From JACKII01 sp965202745 (lineage in GTDB: Bacteria > Pseudomonadota > Alphaproteobacteria > Bin95), in assembly GCA_965202745.1 (NCBI GenBank), contig CBDBCB010000022.1, positions 620,001 to 684,000 on the forward strand: DNA of 64,000 nucleotides. The letters run 5' to 3'. This document shows, one piece after another, positions 26,248 through 35,695 of this stretch. Made by a program: the position numbers and the translations under genes. Positions within the stretch are counted from its first letter, which is position 1. Every line of letters starts with the position of its first letter. The notes beneath the pieces were generated by a model that had not been told where the DNA came from, searched no databases, and saw only the letters and a program-made list of their open reading frames with translations.

Positions 26248-26922
26248 ATGGCGGTAAATTCAGACGCAAAAAACATCACGTTGATGAGCCACCATCACGG
26301 AACGGCTTCGGGGAATGCCCCCAAGCAACTGGTCGTCATGCTGCACGGCTATGGTGCCGATGGAGCGGATTTGATCGGTCTTGCGCCAATATTGGATCCC
26401 GCCCTGCCCGACGCCGCTTTTGTCGCGCCCAATGCTCCCTTTCCGTGTTCGATGGCGACCTGGGGGTTTCAATGGTTCGACATTAATGATGCTGCCAACC
26501 GCTTAGAGGAAGTGCGTTACGTAGATACTATTTTGCAATCGTTTCTCGATGCACAGTTGGATGCCCATGGCGTACCATCTGAGGAATTGTACGTCTTGGG
26601 ATTTAGCCAAGGCATGATGGTTGCGCTGCATTCGGGCCTTCGAAGAGCCGTTCAACCACGATGCGTCATTGGATTGTCAGGCCGACTAATAGCGCCAGAG
26701 CTTTTGGCGGCGGAAGTTTCGAACAGACCAAAAATTCTGTTGGTTCATGGACGGCAAGACAGCGTCGTTTCTGAAGAAAGCTTTCACGACGCGAAGGACA
26801 GTTTGGCTGGCGCAGGCTTAGACGTCGAGGCCCACTTGCTGGCGGAACTAGCCCATGAAATTAATGAAGAGTGCGTCTCGCTCGTCCGGAACTTTCTACA
26901 AAAAGTCACGGTAGGTGAATAA
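26248..26922 (+). CDS. Phospholipase/carboxylesterase-type alpha/beta hydrolase
   Basis: A serine hydrolase of the carboxylesterase/thioesterase (YpfH-like) family, 224 residues, probably cytoplasmic. The oxyanion region is LHGYGADG (32-39), the nucleophile elbow GFSQG (118-122), the acid Asp in GRQDSV, and the His in ELAHEI. The start at 26248 is set by GAGGAG 8 bases upstream. Codon usage is more AT-rich than in surrounding genes (for example TTGGGATTTAGCCAA), which may indicate acquisition. An IS element begins immediately after the stop codon (TAA 26920-26922), so the coding region is untouched. The physiological substrate cannot be told. Confidence 0.82.
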   Translation: MAVNSDAKNITLMSHHHGTASGNAPKQLVVMLHGYGADGADLIGLAPILDPALPDAAFVAPNAPFPCSMATWGFQWFDINDAANRLEEVRYVDTILQSFLDAQLDAHGVPSEELYVLGFSQGMMVALHSGLRRAVQPRCVIGLSGRLIAPELLAAEVSNRPKILLVHGRQDSVVSEESFHDAKDSLAGAGLDVEAHLLAELAHEINEECVSLVRNFLQKVTVGE

Positions 26923-26923
26923 A

Positions 26924-28106
26924 TTGTAAAACTTCAGACTTGATCTGACGGACAGCTCAGCTTGCGTTGCTGAGAATGGGTTGTGCATTGTCCGATTGGT
27001 CGAGCGACCGGATCGTCTTGTCTACAGCGATGGGTAACGTTTCGCGGAAGGGTTGCATAGGTGTTTTGCCATAGCAGTGCCGCCCGGAATGAGGCCGCTG
27101 TTCGTTGTACTTGGCGAGCCACGCGTCCAGATCAACCTGTAGTTCCTCAACAGACCGATACAGCTTCTTGCGGAACGCGATGTCGTAGAACTCATCCTTG
27201 ATGGTTCGGTGGAACCGCTCACAGATGCCATTCGTTTGCGGGGAATTGGCCTTGGTGCGGGTGTGGTCTATGTCCTCGATCGCCCAATAGAGCTGGTAGG
27301 CGTGGTTCTCGACCTTGCCGCAATATTCCGTGCCTCGGTCCGTCAGCACGCGCAGCAGGCTGATCTTGTGTGCGGCAAAGATAAGGGATCACGCGGTCGT
27401 TGAGTAGATCAGCGGCGGTGATGGCGGTCTTTTCGGTATAGAGTTTGCAAACCGCCACGCGGGCATATGTGTCGACAAACGTCTGTTGATCTATCCGCCC
27501 CACACCCTTCATTGTGCCTCCATAATAGGTGTCCTGACTGCCCAGATAGCCAGGGTGGTGGCGCGCGATTTCGCCGTGCGCCTCTTTCCTGGCCTTGGCT
27601 TTTTCCAGGGCGGCCATCTGGTCCTCGGTCAGCAGGATGCCGTCCAGCGCGGCGCGGGCTTCCAAGGCCTTGAGCCGCTTCTTCATGGTTTCCAGATCAT
27701 TGCGCCGCCAGATCGACCGCAGGCCTGACGACGACACCATGATCCCTTTCTTTTGCCGCTCCCACGACGCCCGTTTCTGCCCCAGAGCCGGGTTGTCTAT
27801 GGCCAATTCAATCACCGCCTTTTCGACAGGCTCTGGCACACGGTTCTTCATCACAGGCTTGCGGCGGCGGAGATCCATCAGGGCCTCTTCGCCGCCTTGG
27901 TCGTAAAGTTCTTTGAACCGATAAAAGCTGTCCCGCGACTATCCCATCACTTTGCAGGCCTGACTGACACTGCCGAGCTGTTTGGCCAGCTCCAGCAGTC
28001 CCAGCTTTGGTTTGATGATCTTCTCTTGAATGCTTGTCATTGATCGACACTCCTTGATTAAGCTCCATAAGAGCAGAAATGTCAGATCAAGTCGTGTGTT
28101 TTACAA
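26924..28106 (-). mobile_element. IS481-like insertion sequence, full length but defective
   Basis: A 1183-bp element with terminal inverted repeats at 26924-26949 and 28081-28106. Both ends begin TTGTAAAAC and share GACTTGATCTGAC, with four mismatched bases between (22 of 26 identical). It encodes one DDE transposase, disrupted twice. I see no clear target-site duplication. It sits directly behind the esterase stop codon. The fragment at 1560-2224 is a near-identical inverted copy, so recombination between them could invert about 25 kb including yajC-secDF, the capsule exporter genes and ileS. Confidence 0.85.
26957..28040 (-). pseudogene. IS481-type DDE transposase with an amber codon and a frameshift
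   Basis: From ATG 28040 (MTSIQEKIIKPKLG) an N-terminal helix-turn-helix domain runs to CKVMG, then TAG at 27939-27941, where relatives have Tyr (GYSRDSFYRF). The same frame continues through the linker and the first catalytic Asp region (GVGRIDQQTFVDTYARV) to 27380 or so. A one-base shift there separates it from LTDRGTEYCG (second Asp), NGICERFHRT (Glu) and the C-terminus at 26957. The truncated copy at 1560-2224 shares this frameshift, so it predates duplication of the element or is tolerated. The amber codon alone should abolish a full-length product. Confidence 0.85.
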
Positions 28107-28268
28107 TCAAAGCAAATCCCGCCGCCCCCCCGTTCACGCTGCCCTCTCTAACAGAAACGCCCTAAACAGCTGGTTAGTGCCGGAGCCTTGTCAAGCACAA
28201 ACCCGCGGCACGCCTCCCCCCAGGTTGCATGCCCACAATTCCGGGATACGCTTTGAGTGCGCGTGCCC

Positions 28269-29681
28269 CTATCCTCTTGGGTCCACCGGCAGCCTTGTCG
28301 GCAGCGCCAGGGCCTGCTCCAGCATTGCCGCCGCGCTCAAGGCCAGGTCGTCCCGGCCCCTCGGTGCCAGGATCTGCACGCCGACCGGCAGGCCATCGTC
28401 CGTAAACCCGCCCGGCAGCGCCGTGATCGGGCTCGCGGTAAGGGCCGTGCCCCAGCACTGCTGGAACCATTCCGGCGGCGCTTTGGTGGCCCAGCCATCG
28501 GCATCGCCGCCGCGGGCGTCCTTGCCGAGTGGCGGCACGGATACCGTCGGTGACAGGATCACGTTGAACACATCGAACATCTTCGCCAGCCGGTCGAACA
28601 TCAGCGCCCGCCGCCGCTATGCCTCCGCCACGGCTTCCGCTGACAGCCCCATGGCGAAATTCACCACCGCCTTGTGCATGGGCTCCAACGCAGCACCCTG
28701 CTCCGCGATAAAATCCTTGCGTTCGATCAGCAGGTTCAGGCCGATCAGCGTCTGAAACATCCGGCGGAGCGGCCCCAGGTCCGGGTCCGTCTCCACCACC
28801 TCACACCCCATAGCCTCGAACTGCGCCACCGCGTTCCGCGCCACCTTCTCCACCGCCGGATGCACCGGCCCCAGCCCGAATACCAACGTGAACGCCACCC
28901 GTTTCGGCGGCCGGGCATTGGCGACAGCTTGCGCGTATTGCCCTGGCACCTCCGCCAGGCTCAGCGGATCATGGTGATAGAACGCGCTCTGCGCATCCAG
29001 GAACAAGGCGCAGTACGCTACGGTCCTGGCCATCGGCCCCTGCACCGACATAGGCGAGAAGCCCCGCTTGGAGAAGTTCCGCGGCACCCGCCCGGGCGAG
29101 GGCCTGTGCCCAGTCGCACCTCACATCGCCGCCGGTATCCGCAGCGAGCCGCCAATGTCCGAGCCATGGCTCAGCCACACCTCCCCCGCCGCCACCGATG
29201 CCACTGCACCACCGGACGACCCACCCGACGTCTTTGCTGTATTCCAGGGAGAGACCGTGGTGCCGAACACCCGGTTTGTCGTCACCGGCAGCATGCCAAA
29301 TTCCGGCGTGTTGGATTTCGCCACCACCAGCGCCCCCCGCTCCTCCAGCGTCCGCACCAGAATGTCGGAGCCTTTGGCGATATTCTCGGCCGCGCCCGGA
29401 AAGCCGTATGTGGTGCGCAACCCCTCCACATCGATCAGGTCCTCGATGGAAACCGGCAGCCCTGCCAGCCACGCCGGATGCTCCCTTTGCGGCTAACTCT
29501 CCAACAGCTTCGCCCGGTCCCGCGCCCGGTCGAAGCACTGGATCGGCAAGGCGTTGATCTCCGGCTCGCATTCTGCCGTCCGCGCTGCCGCCGCATCGAT
29601 CAGTTCGGCGGGCGAGACCTCCCGCGCCTTCAGCTTGGCGACAGCTTCGGTCGCGGTGAGTTTGATGAGATCATTGGACAT
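28269..29681 (-). pseudogene. Amidase (amidase-signature family) with three nonsense codons
   Basis: A 471-codon frame from ATG 29681 (MSNDLIKLTATEAV) to 28269, the usual length for an amidase-signature enzyme hydrolysing amides. It is uninterrupted by indels but carries three stops: TAG at 29493-29495 (LLES-stop-PQREHPAW), TGA at about 29118-29120 (RIPAAM-stop-GATGHRPSPGR) and TAG at 28617-28619 (AVAEA-stop-RRRALMFDR). The signature SGGSSGGAVASVAAG and DIGGSLRIPA are preserved with the catalytic serines, as are LPGGFTDDGLPVGVQ and the C-terminus. Three separate stops make read-through or a simple sequencing error unlikely. Its 5' end overlaps the broken hydrolase upstream. Confidence 0.92.
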
Positions 29682-30540
29682 GGCAGGCACTCCCTGAGCT
29701 TCGTTCTCTTCATCGAAGCAAAGCCTCGCCCTGCTGTCACCGCCCTTCCTGTAAAAAACCGCGCCAGCCGCGCGTTCAAATAGTCCGGCTGGTCCTCCAC
29801 CAGAAAGTGCCCGGCATCCGGCACCAACTCGCCCACAATGTCGGTGCAAATCGGTTTCAGGCACTCGTAGGGCTCCATCCCCCGTCCGCGCGCCTCCCAT
29901 TTCTCCCCGCCGAGCGCCAACACCGGCATGTCAAGCCGCAGCCCGCCCTCATACCGCGCGGCTTGGCGTAGCAGCGGGCGAACTCGTCAATGTTATCCTC
30001 GCTGATCGCGTCCGCCCGCCAGGCGAAGGTGCGGTAGAACCATTTCAGGTACTCCCGCTCCCGCTCCGCGGTCAGGAATTCCGGCAGGTCCGCCACATGG
30101 TGAAAGGCATGATGCCAGCACCGCCCGTCCTGGGCGATATCCACCGGCCCGCCGGGAATGACCACGTCCAGCAGGCCGAAATGCGTCACTGCCTGCTGGT
30201 GAGCCGCAACATAGGCAAACACCGGCCCGCCCCAGTCGTGCCCGATCACCGCGAGCCGCTCCAGCCTCAGCACGCCGCTGGTCAACTCCCAGATATCCGC
30301 CGCGACCGTCTTCTTGTCATATCCGCCGAGCGGCGCAGACGAATCCCCCAGCCCCCGCATGTCCGGCGCAATCACAAAGAACCCGGCCTCTGCCAGCACC
30401 GGCATTGTGTGCCGCCACTCGTACCAAGTCTGCGAATAGCCTTGCAGAAGCAGCACGGCCGGGTTGGCCGGATCGCCTGCCGTCACATAATGCAAGGTAA
30501 CACCCAAAAGCCGGGCGAAATGGTGCTGCAATGCCGTCAT
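29630..30540 (-). pseudogene. Alpha/beta hydrolase (epoxide hydrolase/dehalogenase-like) with an internal deletion
   Basis: From ATG 30540 (MTALQHHFARLLG) the protein shows the lid and core of an epoxide-hydrolase-type fold: LLQGYSQTWYEWRHTMP, APDMRGLGDS, and the nucleophile elbow GHDWGG with Asp as nucleophile. After CYAKPRGMRAG (about 29955) the frame is lost. The next recognisable segment, DMPVLALGGEKW, is in another frame and normally comes some 20 residues later, so a short out-of-frame deletion lies near 29940-29955. The catalytic His region (PDAGHFLVEDQPD) is intact in that second frame. The true C-terminus is probably near RLARFF; the frame happens to run on to 29630, into the amidase gene. 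Confidence 0.82.
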
Positions 30541-30622
30541 GGGCTGGGACCTCCACGTCTGAAGGCGCTATGGTAGGGTAACACTCGCACTCTTCCCATC
30601 CTTCCTTCAGGAGAAACACCCC

Positions 30623-31420
30623 ATGGCTCTAAACCGCATGCAAGACAAAGTCGCCATCGTTACCGGCACCGCCCCGTGTGGCGACGGCCTCGGCAACGGC
30701 ATGGCCTGCGCCATGATGTTCGCGGCGGAAGGGGCAAAGGTCGTCCTCGTCAACCGCAAGCGGGAGAAGGCCGACGCCCTGGCCGAAAAAATCCGCGCTG
30801 AGGGCGGCGAGGCACACGTCATCCCCTGCGACGTGACCGACGAGGCCCAGGTTCAGGCCATGGTGGCGGAGACTATGGACAAATATGGCCGCCTGGACGT
30901 GCTGCACAACAATGTCGGCATCGGCGGCGGCGGCCCCCTGGAGAAGACAGACATGGCGGGCTGGCAGAAGGTCATCGGCCTGAACATGACCGGCGTCATG
31001 CTCTGCGCCCAGGCCGCCGTCCCGGCCATGCGCGAGGGCGGGCGCGGCGGCTCCATCATCAACGTCTCGTCGATTGCCGGCGCTACGGGCCTGCTGCGCG
31101 AGAGCGGCGGCGCGTTCACCTACACCGCGACCAAGGCTGGCCTGCACGGCATCACCATGAGCATCGCCGCCGACTATGCGAAGGAGCAGATCCGCTGCAA
31201 CACGCTGGTTGTCGGCTCGGTCTTCACCCCCATGGTCGCCCACCAGGGCGAGGAAGCCCGCCAGCGCCGCGCCAAAATGGTGCCGCTGCAGGTAGAGGGC
31301 ACTGCCTGGGATGTCGCCTACGCCGCAACATTCCTCGCCAGCGATGAAAGCCGCTGGGTGACCAGCATCGAATTGCCCGTCGATGGCGGCCTGCTCGGCA
31401 CCAACGTTTGGCCCGCTTAA
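30623..31420 (+). CDS. SDR-family oxidoreductase
   Basis: Short-chain dehydrogenase/reductase, 265 residues, cytoplasmic. The cofactor-binding stretch is TGTAPCGDGLGNG, a variant of TGxxxGxG with extra residues. HNNVGIGGGG is the NNAG-equivalent. The catalytic Ser is in NVSSIAG and the Tyr-Lys pair in YTATK. It is the only intact gene in a run of broken catabolic genes (28.3-32.9 kb) and may have served the same pathway. It begins 82 bp from the divergent hydrolase pseudogene. The substrate is unknown. Confidence 0.88.
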   Translation: MALNRMQDKVAIVTGTAPCGDGLGNGMACAMMFAAEGAKVVLVNRKREKADALAEKIRAEGGEAHVIPCDVTDEAQVQAMVAETMDKYGRLDVLHNNVGIGGGGPLEKTDMAGWQKVIGLNMTGVMLCAQAAVPAMREGGRGGSIINVSSIAGATGLLRESGGAFTYTATKAGLHGITMSIAADYAKEQIRCNTLVVGSVFTPMVAHQGEEARQRRAKMVPLQVEGTAWDVAYAATFLASDESRWVTSIELPVDGGLLGTNVWPA

Positions 31421-31505
31421 GGGCATTCCCCACTTTGCGACGAGTCAGAGTGAGCGCTAAGCTCTCAGCCAACGCATAAAACGCCCCTTAAGGAAACGCC
31501 CCACC

Positions 31506-32893
31506 ATGAACTGGCAAACGGAACTCGACGAACTCGCCCGCCGCGAGGCCGTGGCACGCGAAATGGGCGGGGCTGACAAGGTCAAGCGCCAGCACGACGG
31601 CGGCCGCCTGACCGTGCGCGAACGGGTCGTGGGCATCGCCGACCCCGGCACGTTTCACGAAATCGGCGCGATTGCAGGCAAGGCCGAATATGACACCAAC
31701 AACGACCTGGTGAAGCTGACGCCACCATCAAAGCCAAGCCGCATTTGGCTGAAACCATGGCGAACGAACTCCGCATCCCCCTGATCCGCGTGATCGAGGG
31801 CTCCGGCGGCGGCGGTTCCGTCCGCACTATCGAGACCACGGGCCGCGCCAACTTGCCGGGCGGCCAGGGCACCTCCAGCCGGTTCGACCTGATGGCGGTG
31901 AACCTTGGCACCATTCCGGTTGTGGGCCTCGGCCTTGGCTCGGTCGCGGGCCTGGGCGCGGCGCGGCTGGCGGCAACCCACTTCTCCGTCATGACCAAAG
32001 ATACGTCTGCCATGTTCGTCGCCGGACCGCCCGTCGTGAAGGGCATCGGCCAGGACCTGACCAAGCAGGAACTGGGCGGCTGGCGCATCCAGACCCGCGC
32101 GGGTGGCGTCGACAACGCTGTCGATACGGAGGAAGAAGCCTTCACCGCCGCCGACCAGGAACCGCTGATCAAGGCCATTCCGGAGCAGCGCCGCCAAGCT
32201 TACCGCATGCGCCCGATCATCGAGCGGCTGGTCGACCCCGGCAGCTTTTTCGAGATCGCGCCGAACTTCGGGCGCTCCATGATCACGGGCCTCGCCCACA
32301 TCGACGGCTGGCCCATCGCGGTGATGGCGAGCGATCCGTACCACTACGGCGGCGCGTGGACGGCGGATTCCTGCCAAAAGACCGTGCGCCATGTGGACCT
32401 GGCCGAGACCTTCCACCTGCCGGTGCTCTATCTAGCTGACTGCCCCGGCTTCCTGATCGGCAAGGATGCAGAGGAGTCCGGCACCATCCGCCACGGCGTC
32501 CGCGCCATGGCAGCTATTAACCAGTCCACCATGCCGTGGTGCGCCATCGTTGTGCGCAATGCCTTTGGCGTGGCTGGCGGTGCGCACGTGCCGGTCGGGC
32601 GCTTCCATACCCGCTATGCCTGGCCAAGCGGTTTCTGGGGCTCCCTGCCGCTGGAAGGCGGGATCGAAGCCGCCTACCGCGCCGAGGTCGATGCCGCTAA
32701 CGATCCGGTCGAGGAGCTAAAGCGCATTGAGGAACGGCTGGAGAAACTGCGCAGCCCATTCCGCACGGCGGAAAGCTTCTGGATCGAGAAGATCATCGAC
32801 CCGCGCAAAACCCGCGGGCTGCTGGAGGACTGGGCGAACCTGGCCGCGCCGCTACGCGAGCCCGGCCCGCGTTCCTGGAGCATCCGCCCCTGA
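31506..32893 (+). pseudogene. Acyl-CoA carboxylase beta subunit (carboxyltransferase) with an internal deletion
   Basis: Propionyl/methylcrotonyl-type carboxyltransferase subunit, which would transfer a carboxyl group from biotin to an acyl-CoA. The N-terminus (MNWQTELDELARRE, then GGRLTVRERV) runs to NNDLVKLTP. The frame is then lost at about 31718-31723, and the second segment, in another frame, picks up at DATIKAKPHLAETMANELRI. About 30 residues usually lying between are gone. GACGCC at the junction could belong to either end. The rest (EGSGGGGSVRTIETTG, CPGFLIGKDAEESG, IVVRNAFGVAGGAH) is well preserved to 32893. No alpha/biotin-carboxylase subunit is nearby. Inactive as it stands. Confidence 0.88.
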
Positions 32894-34222
32894 GGCGGCC
32901 AGAGTATCACTGCGCCGGTTTATGTTCTGTTCAAAATCTTCAGTCGAACGCGCCATCATCCGATCGGCAGCGACCGGCAATGCCATCGCCCGCCCCCGCG
33001 GCGCGTAGAAACTGCCATTGACCTGGGTTTTGGCGCCGGCGACCGCCAGGAACCGCTCGGCGAGCTTCCAATCCGGATGTTTCCGTGCCTGCCAGAACTG
33101 GCTAAGGTTGCCGGTGCTGACCAGGCCCTCGATCCGGTAGAATGCGCGCCCAATCAGGACCGTTGGCAACCCCTTGATCGCGGCTGTAAGACCGGCGGTG
33201 CTATTAACAGTCACCATGCCTTTCGCTGCGGACATCAGGTTTGTCAGAGAACCGATGGGCAAAAAGACCAACCGGTCTTCAATCCCGTGGGCCTTGCCCG
33301 CGACCCGGATTGCCGCCTCCTGGGACTCGATGTCATAGTCGAGCGGGTGCGCCTTGAATACCAGCTTGGCATCGGCAGGCGCGTGTTGGGCAAAGCTCTC
33401 AGCAACGAAATTGATGAACTGAACAACGTTACTGAACTCGGAATGCTCTTCAATCTGGGTATCGCCGGACTTCTGCAGCGCGCAGAGGAAAAAGGGCGCG
33501 TCTCCGTTCAGCACGTCACGCTCTGCCTGCCGTTGTCGGCGGCGCGTTAACCAGTCCATCGTCACCCGGTTGAGGTAGCCCAACGCCTGTTTCAAGGGCG
33601 AAGACGGCCAGCTGGAATCATACCGATAGAAAAATACTTTGCCCGCATAGTGCGCCAGGCAATGGCGGATCGTATACCCAACGTGAAAGGGCATCATCCG
33701 TCCGAACTGTCTGGGCAGCAGAGCCGTATCCTCATCTGAGAGGCGGTAGCTCATGGGGTCCAGCGGCAGGCTGGAATAGCCGTTTACGCCGTTGCGGTCC
33801 AAGGTGATGTAGTAAGGCCGCACATAGCCCAATTCATAGACATGGCGGATCATGCCCCGCCGCTCGGCTTCGGCCAACATTATCCGGCTGTAGTAGCCGC
33901 AATCGCCGTACGTAACCACGTCGGTAAACTGGTGTTCGGCCATCAGCGCTGTCAGCCAGTCCAACCACCCGTCCGGGGTACCGTTATAGGTTACCGCGTC
34001 ACGCCACCCCCAATCGAGCAAATCAGCACCATGCAGGTTGACGTGCAGAACCGCAGCGCCCCGGGCCTGGAGCAGATCGGCAACCTGCCGGAAAAACGGT
34101 CCGAATGGGCCGCCAACAAACAGGAAATGCCGCCTGGAATCCGCCGCAGGTGCCCCGGTGAGATTGGAGGAATTGGCTACCCCCAAGCACTTGCCCCCAT
34201 TTGGTCTGATACGGTCGGACAT
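32852..34222 (-). CDS. Capsule polysaccharide biosynthesis protein, KpsS-like
   Basis: A 456-residue protein from ATG 34222 (MSDRIRPNGGKCLG). It matches the capsule biosynthesis KpsS/LipB family: LFVGGPFGPFFRQVADLLQARG at the start, a central GYVRPYYITLDRNGVN, then KAHPLDYD and VTVNSTAGLTAAIKGLPTV. Relatives include transferases that add the Kdo linker joining capsule to its lipid anchor; whether this one does is inferred. It lies 18 kb from the capsule exporter, and its 3' end overlaps the end of the convergent carboxylase pseudogene. A CRP-like box lies about 100 bp upstream. Confidence 0.82.
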   Translation of the reverse strand: MSDRIRPNGGKCLGVANSSNLTGAPAADSRRHFLFVGGPFGPFFRQVADLLQARGAAVLHVNLHGADLLDWGWRDAVTYNGTPDGWLDWLTALMAEHQFTDVVTYGDCGYYSRIMLAEAERRGMIRHVYELGYVRPYYITLDRNGVNGYSSLPLDPMSYRLSDEDTALLPRQFGRMMPFHVGYTIRHCLAHYAGKVFFYRYDSSWPSSPLKQALGYLNRVTMDWLTRRRQRQAERDVLNGDAPFFLCALQKSGDTQIEEHSEFSNVVQFINFVAESFAQHAPADAKLVFKAHPLDYDIESQEAAIRVAGKAHGIEDRLVFLPIGSLTNLMSAAKGMVTVNSTAGLTAAIKGLPTVLIGRAFYRIEGLVSTGNLSQFWQARKHPDWKLAERFLAVAGAKTQVNGSFYAPRGRAMALPVAADRMMARSTEDFEQNINRRSDTLAASGADAPGTRAGLA

Positions 34223-34319
34223 GGCTGAATTTATCTTTCCAGATTGCCGTTTAAAACTGCGCAACTGAGCGAAGCTTTATTACAGACCACAGACATGTAC
34301 ACACATATAAACACCCGTC

Positions 34320-34335
34320 CGTGACCTAGATCACA
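34320..34335 (-). promoter_or_regulatory. CRP-like operator upstream of the capsule gene
   Basis: CGTGACCTAGATCACA keeps both core half-sites, GTGA-N6-TCAC (34321-34334), of the CRP consensus TGTGA-N6-TCACA. Its centre is about 105 bp upstream of the KpsS-like ATG (34222). A TGTAATAAA-like -10 element lies roughly where a class I (-61) arrangement would put it, but that match is loose. The 3' end of gcdH is on the other side, so the capsule gene is the likely target. Confidence 0.4.
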
Positions 34336-34361
34336 ATCCAAACCAATAATGCGTGTCCCGG

Positions 34362-35588
34362 TCAGGAAAACGCCTGCAAGCCGGTAATTGCCCGCCCCAA
34401 GATCAGGGCGTGCACGTCATGCGTACCCTCATAGGTATTAACAGCTTCTAAATTCATCATATGACGGATGACGTGATATTCATCGTGAATTCCGTTGCCG
34501 CCATGCATATCGCGGGCAACTCGGGCGATATCAAGGGCTTTGCCGCAATTGTTGCGCTTCACCAGACTGATCATGGCGGGCGCCGCCGCGTGATCGTCCA
34601 TCAGGCGTCCGACCTGCAAGGAGACTTGCAGGCCCAGCGCGATTTCGGTCTGCATGTCGGCCAACTTCTTCTGGATCAACTGATTCGCTGCCAGCGGGCG
34701 GCCAAATGCCTTACGATTCATGGTGTAGTCGCGGGCCGCATGAAAGCAGGTCTCTGCCGCGCCCATCGCGCCCCAGCTGATGCCATAACGCGCCTTGTTC
34801 AGGCAGCCGAACGGTCCACCCAACCCCTTGGTGCCGGGCATGTAGTTCGCATCCGGCACGAAAACGTTATCCAGCACGATCTCACCGGTGGGCGAGGCGC
34901 GCAGAGAGAATTTGCCCTCGATCTTCGGCGTGGAAAGGCCCTTCATCCCGCGTTCGGCGATGAAGCCCCGGATGTCGTCGTTCTCGTCCTTCGCCCAGAT
35001 CACGAATACGTCGGCGATAGGGCTGGAGGTGATCCACATCTTGGCGCCGTTCAGCTGATAGCCGCCATCAACCTTCTTCGCGCGGGTCTTCAGGCCGCCG
35101 GCATCGGAGCCATGATCCGGCTCGGTCAGGCCGAACGATCCCACCCACTCGCCATTGGCCAGCTTTGGCAGGATACGCTCTTTCTGCTTTTCGGTGCCGT
35201 AGGTGTGAATCGGCCACATGACGAGGGAGGATTGCACGCTCATCGCGCTGCGGTAAGCGCTGTCGCAGCCTTCGACGGCGCGAGCCAGCAGGCCGTACAT
35301 CACCGCTGTTCCGCCCGGACAGCCATAACCTTCCAGGCCAACGCCCAGGAACCCGGCTTCGCCCAGCTTCCGGTAGATATTCCGGTCGAAGGTCTGGTTG
35401 CGGTTGGCTTCCAGCACGCCTGGCAGCAACTCCTCATCCGCAAATTGCTTGGCCATATCATAGGCCATACGCTCTTCTTCGGAGAGCTGGCCTGCCAGCA
35501 TCAAGGGATCGGCCCAATCGAACAGCGGCAGCGTGGAGGACGACTTGGCGGGTGCAGGGCTCGCAGGAATCGTTGCGGGGTTCGACAT
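34362..35588 (-). CDS. gcdH: Glutaryl-CoA dehydrogenase-type acyl-CoA dehydrogenase
   Basis: FAD enzyme of lysine/tryptophan degradation that oxidises and decarboxylates glutaryl-CoA to crotonyl-CoA. At 408 residues it carries the acyl-CoA dehydrogenase motifs GSFGLTEPDHGSDAGG and KMWITSSPIADVFVIWAK. The C-terminal NTYEGTHDVHALILGRAITGLQ contains the catalytic Glu and is specific to the glutaryl-CoA group. No lesions were seen, in contrast to other acyl-CoA genes here. It appears monocistronic. Confidence 0.92.
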   Translation of the reverse strand: MSNPATIPASPAPAKSSSTLPLFDWADPLMLAGQLSEEERMAYDMAKQFADEELLPGVLEANRNQTFDRNIYRKLGEAGFLGVGLEGYGCPGGTAVMYGLLARAVEGCDSAYRSAMSVQSSLVMWPIHTYGTEKQKERILPKLANGEWVGSFGLTEPDHGSDAGGLKTRAKKVDGGYQLNGAKMWITSSPIADVFVIWAKDENDDIRGFIAERGMKGLSTPKIEGKFSLRASPTGEIVLDNVFVPDANYMPGTKGLGGPFGCLNKARYGISWGAMGAAETCFHAARDYTMNRKAFGRPLAANQLIQKKLADMQTEIALGLQVSLQVGRLMDDHAAAPAMISLVKRNNCGKALDIARVARDMHGGNGIHDEYHVIRHMMNLEAVNTYEGTHDVHALILGRAITGLQAFS

Positions 35589-35695
35589 GTGTCTGGCCTT
35601 CCGTTTATTGGGTCAGCGGGCATATTTGCCCCTTTCTGACCACAATACAGCACGAGTGCGCAAGGACTATGCCGTCGCGATCAATGGTTGAGCGA

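Noticed and set aside
26915..28115. Target-site duplication of the full-length IS
   Set aside because: The bases outside TTGTAAAAC and GTTTTACAA (GGTGAATAA and TCAAAGCAA) do not form a convincing direct repeat, so none is claimed.
2573..29681. Possible reassignment of TGA or TAG to an amino acid, given many in-frame stops
   Set aside because: Intact genes such as secF, lspA, dapF, livG and ubiG end normally at TGA or TAG, and the interrupted genes also carry frameshifts and deletions. Ordinary gene decay explains the stops.
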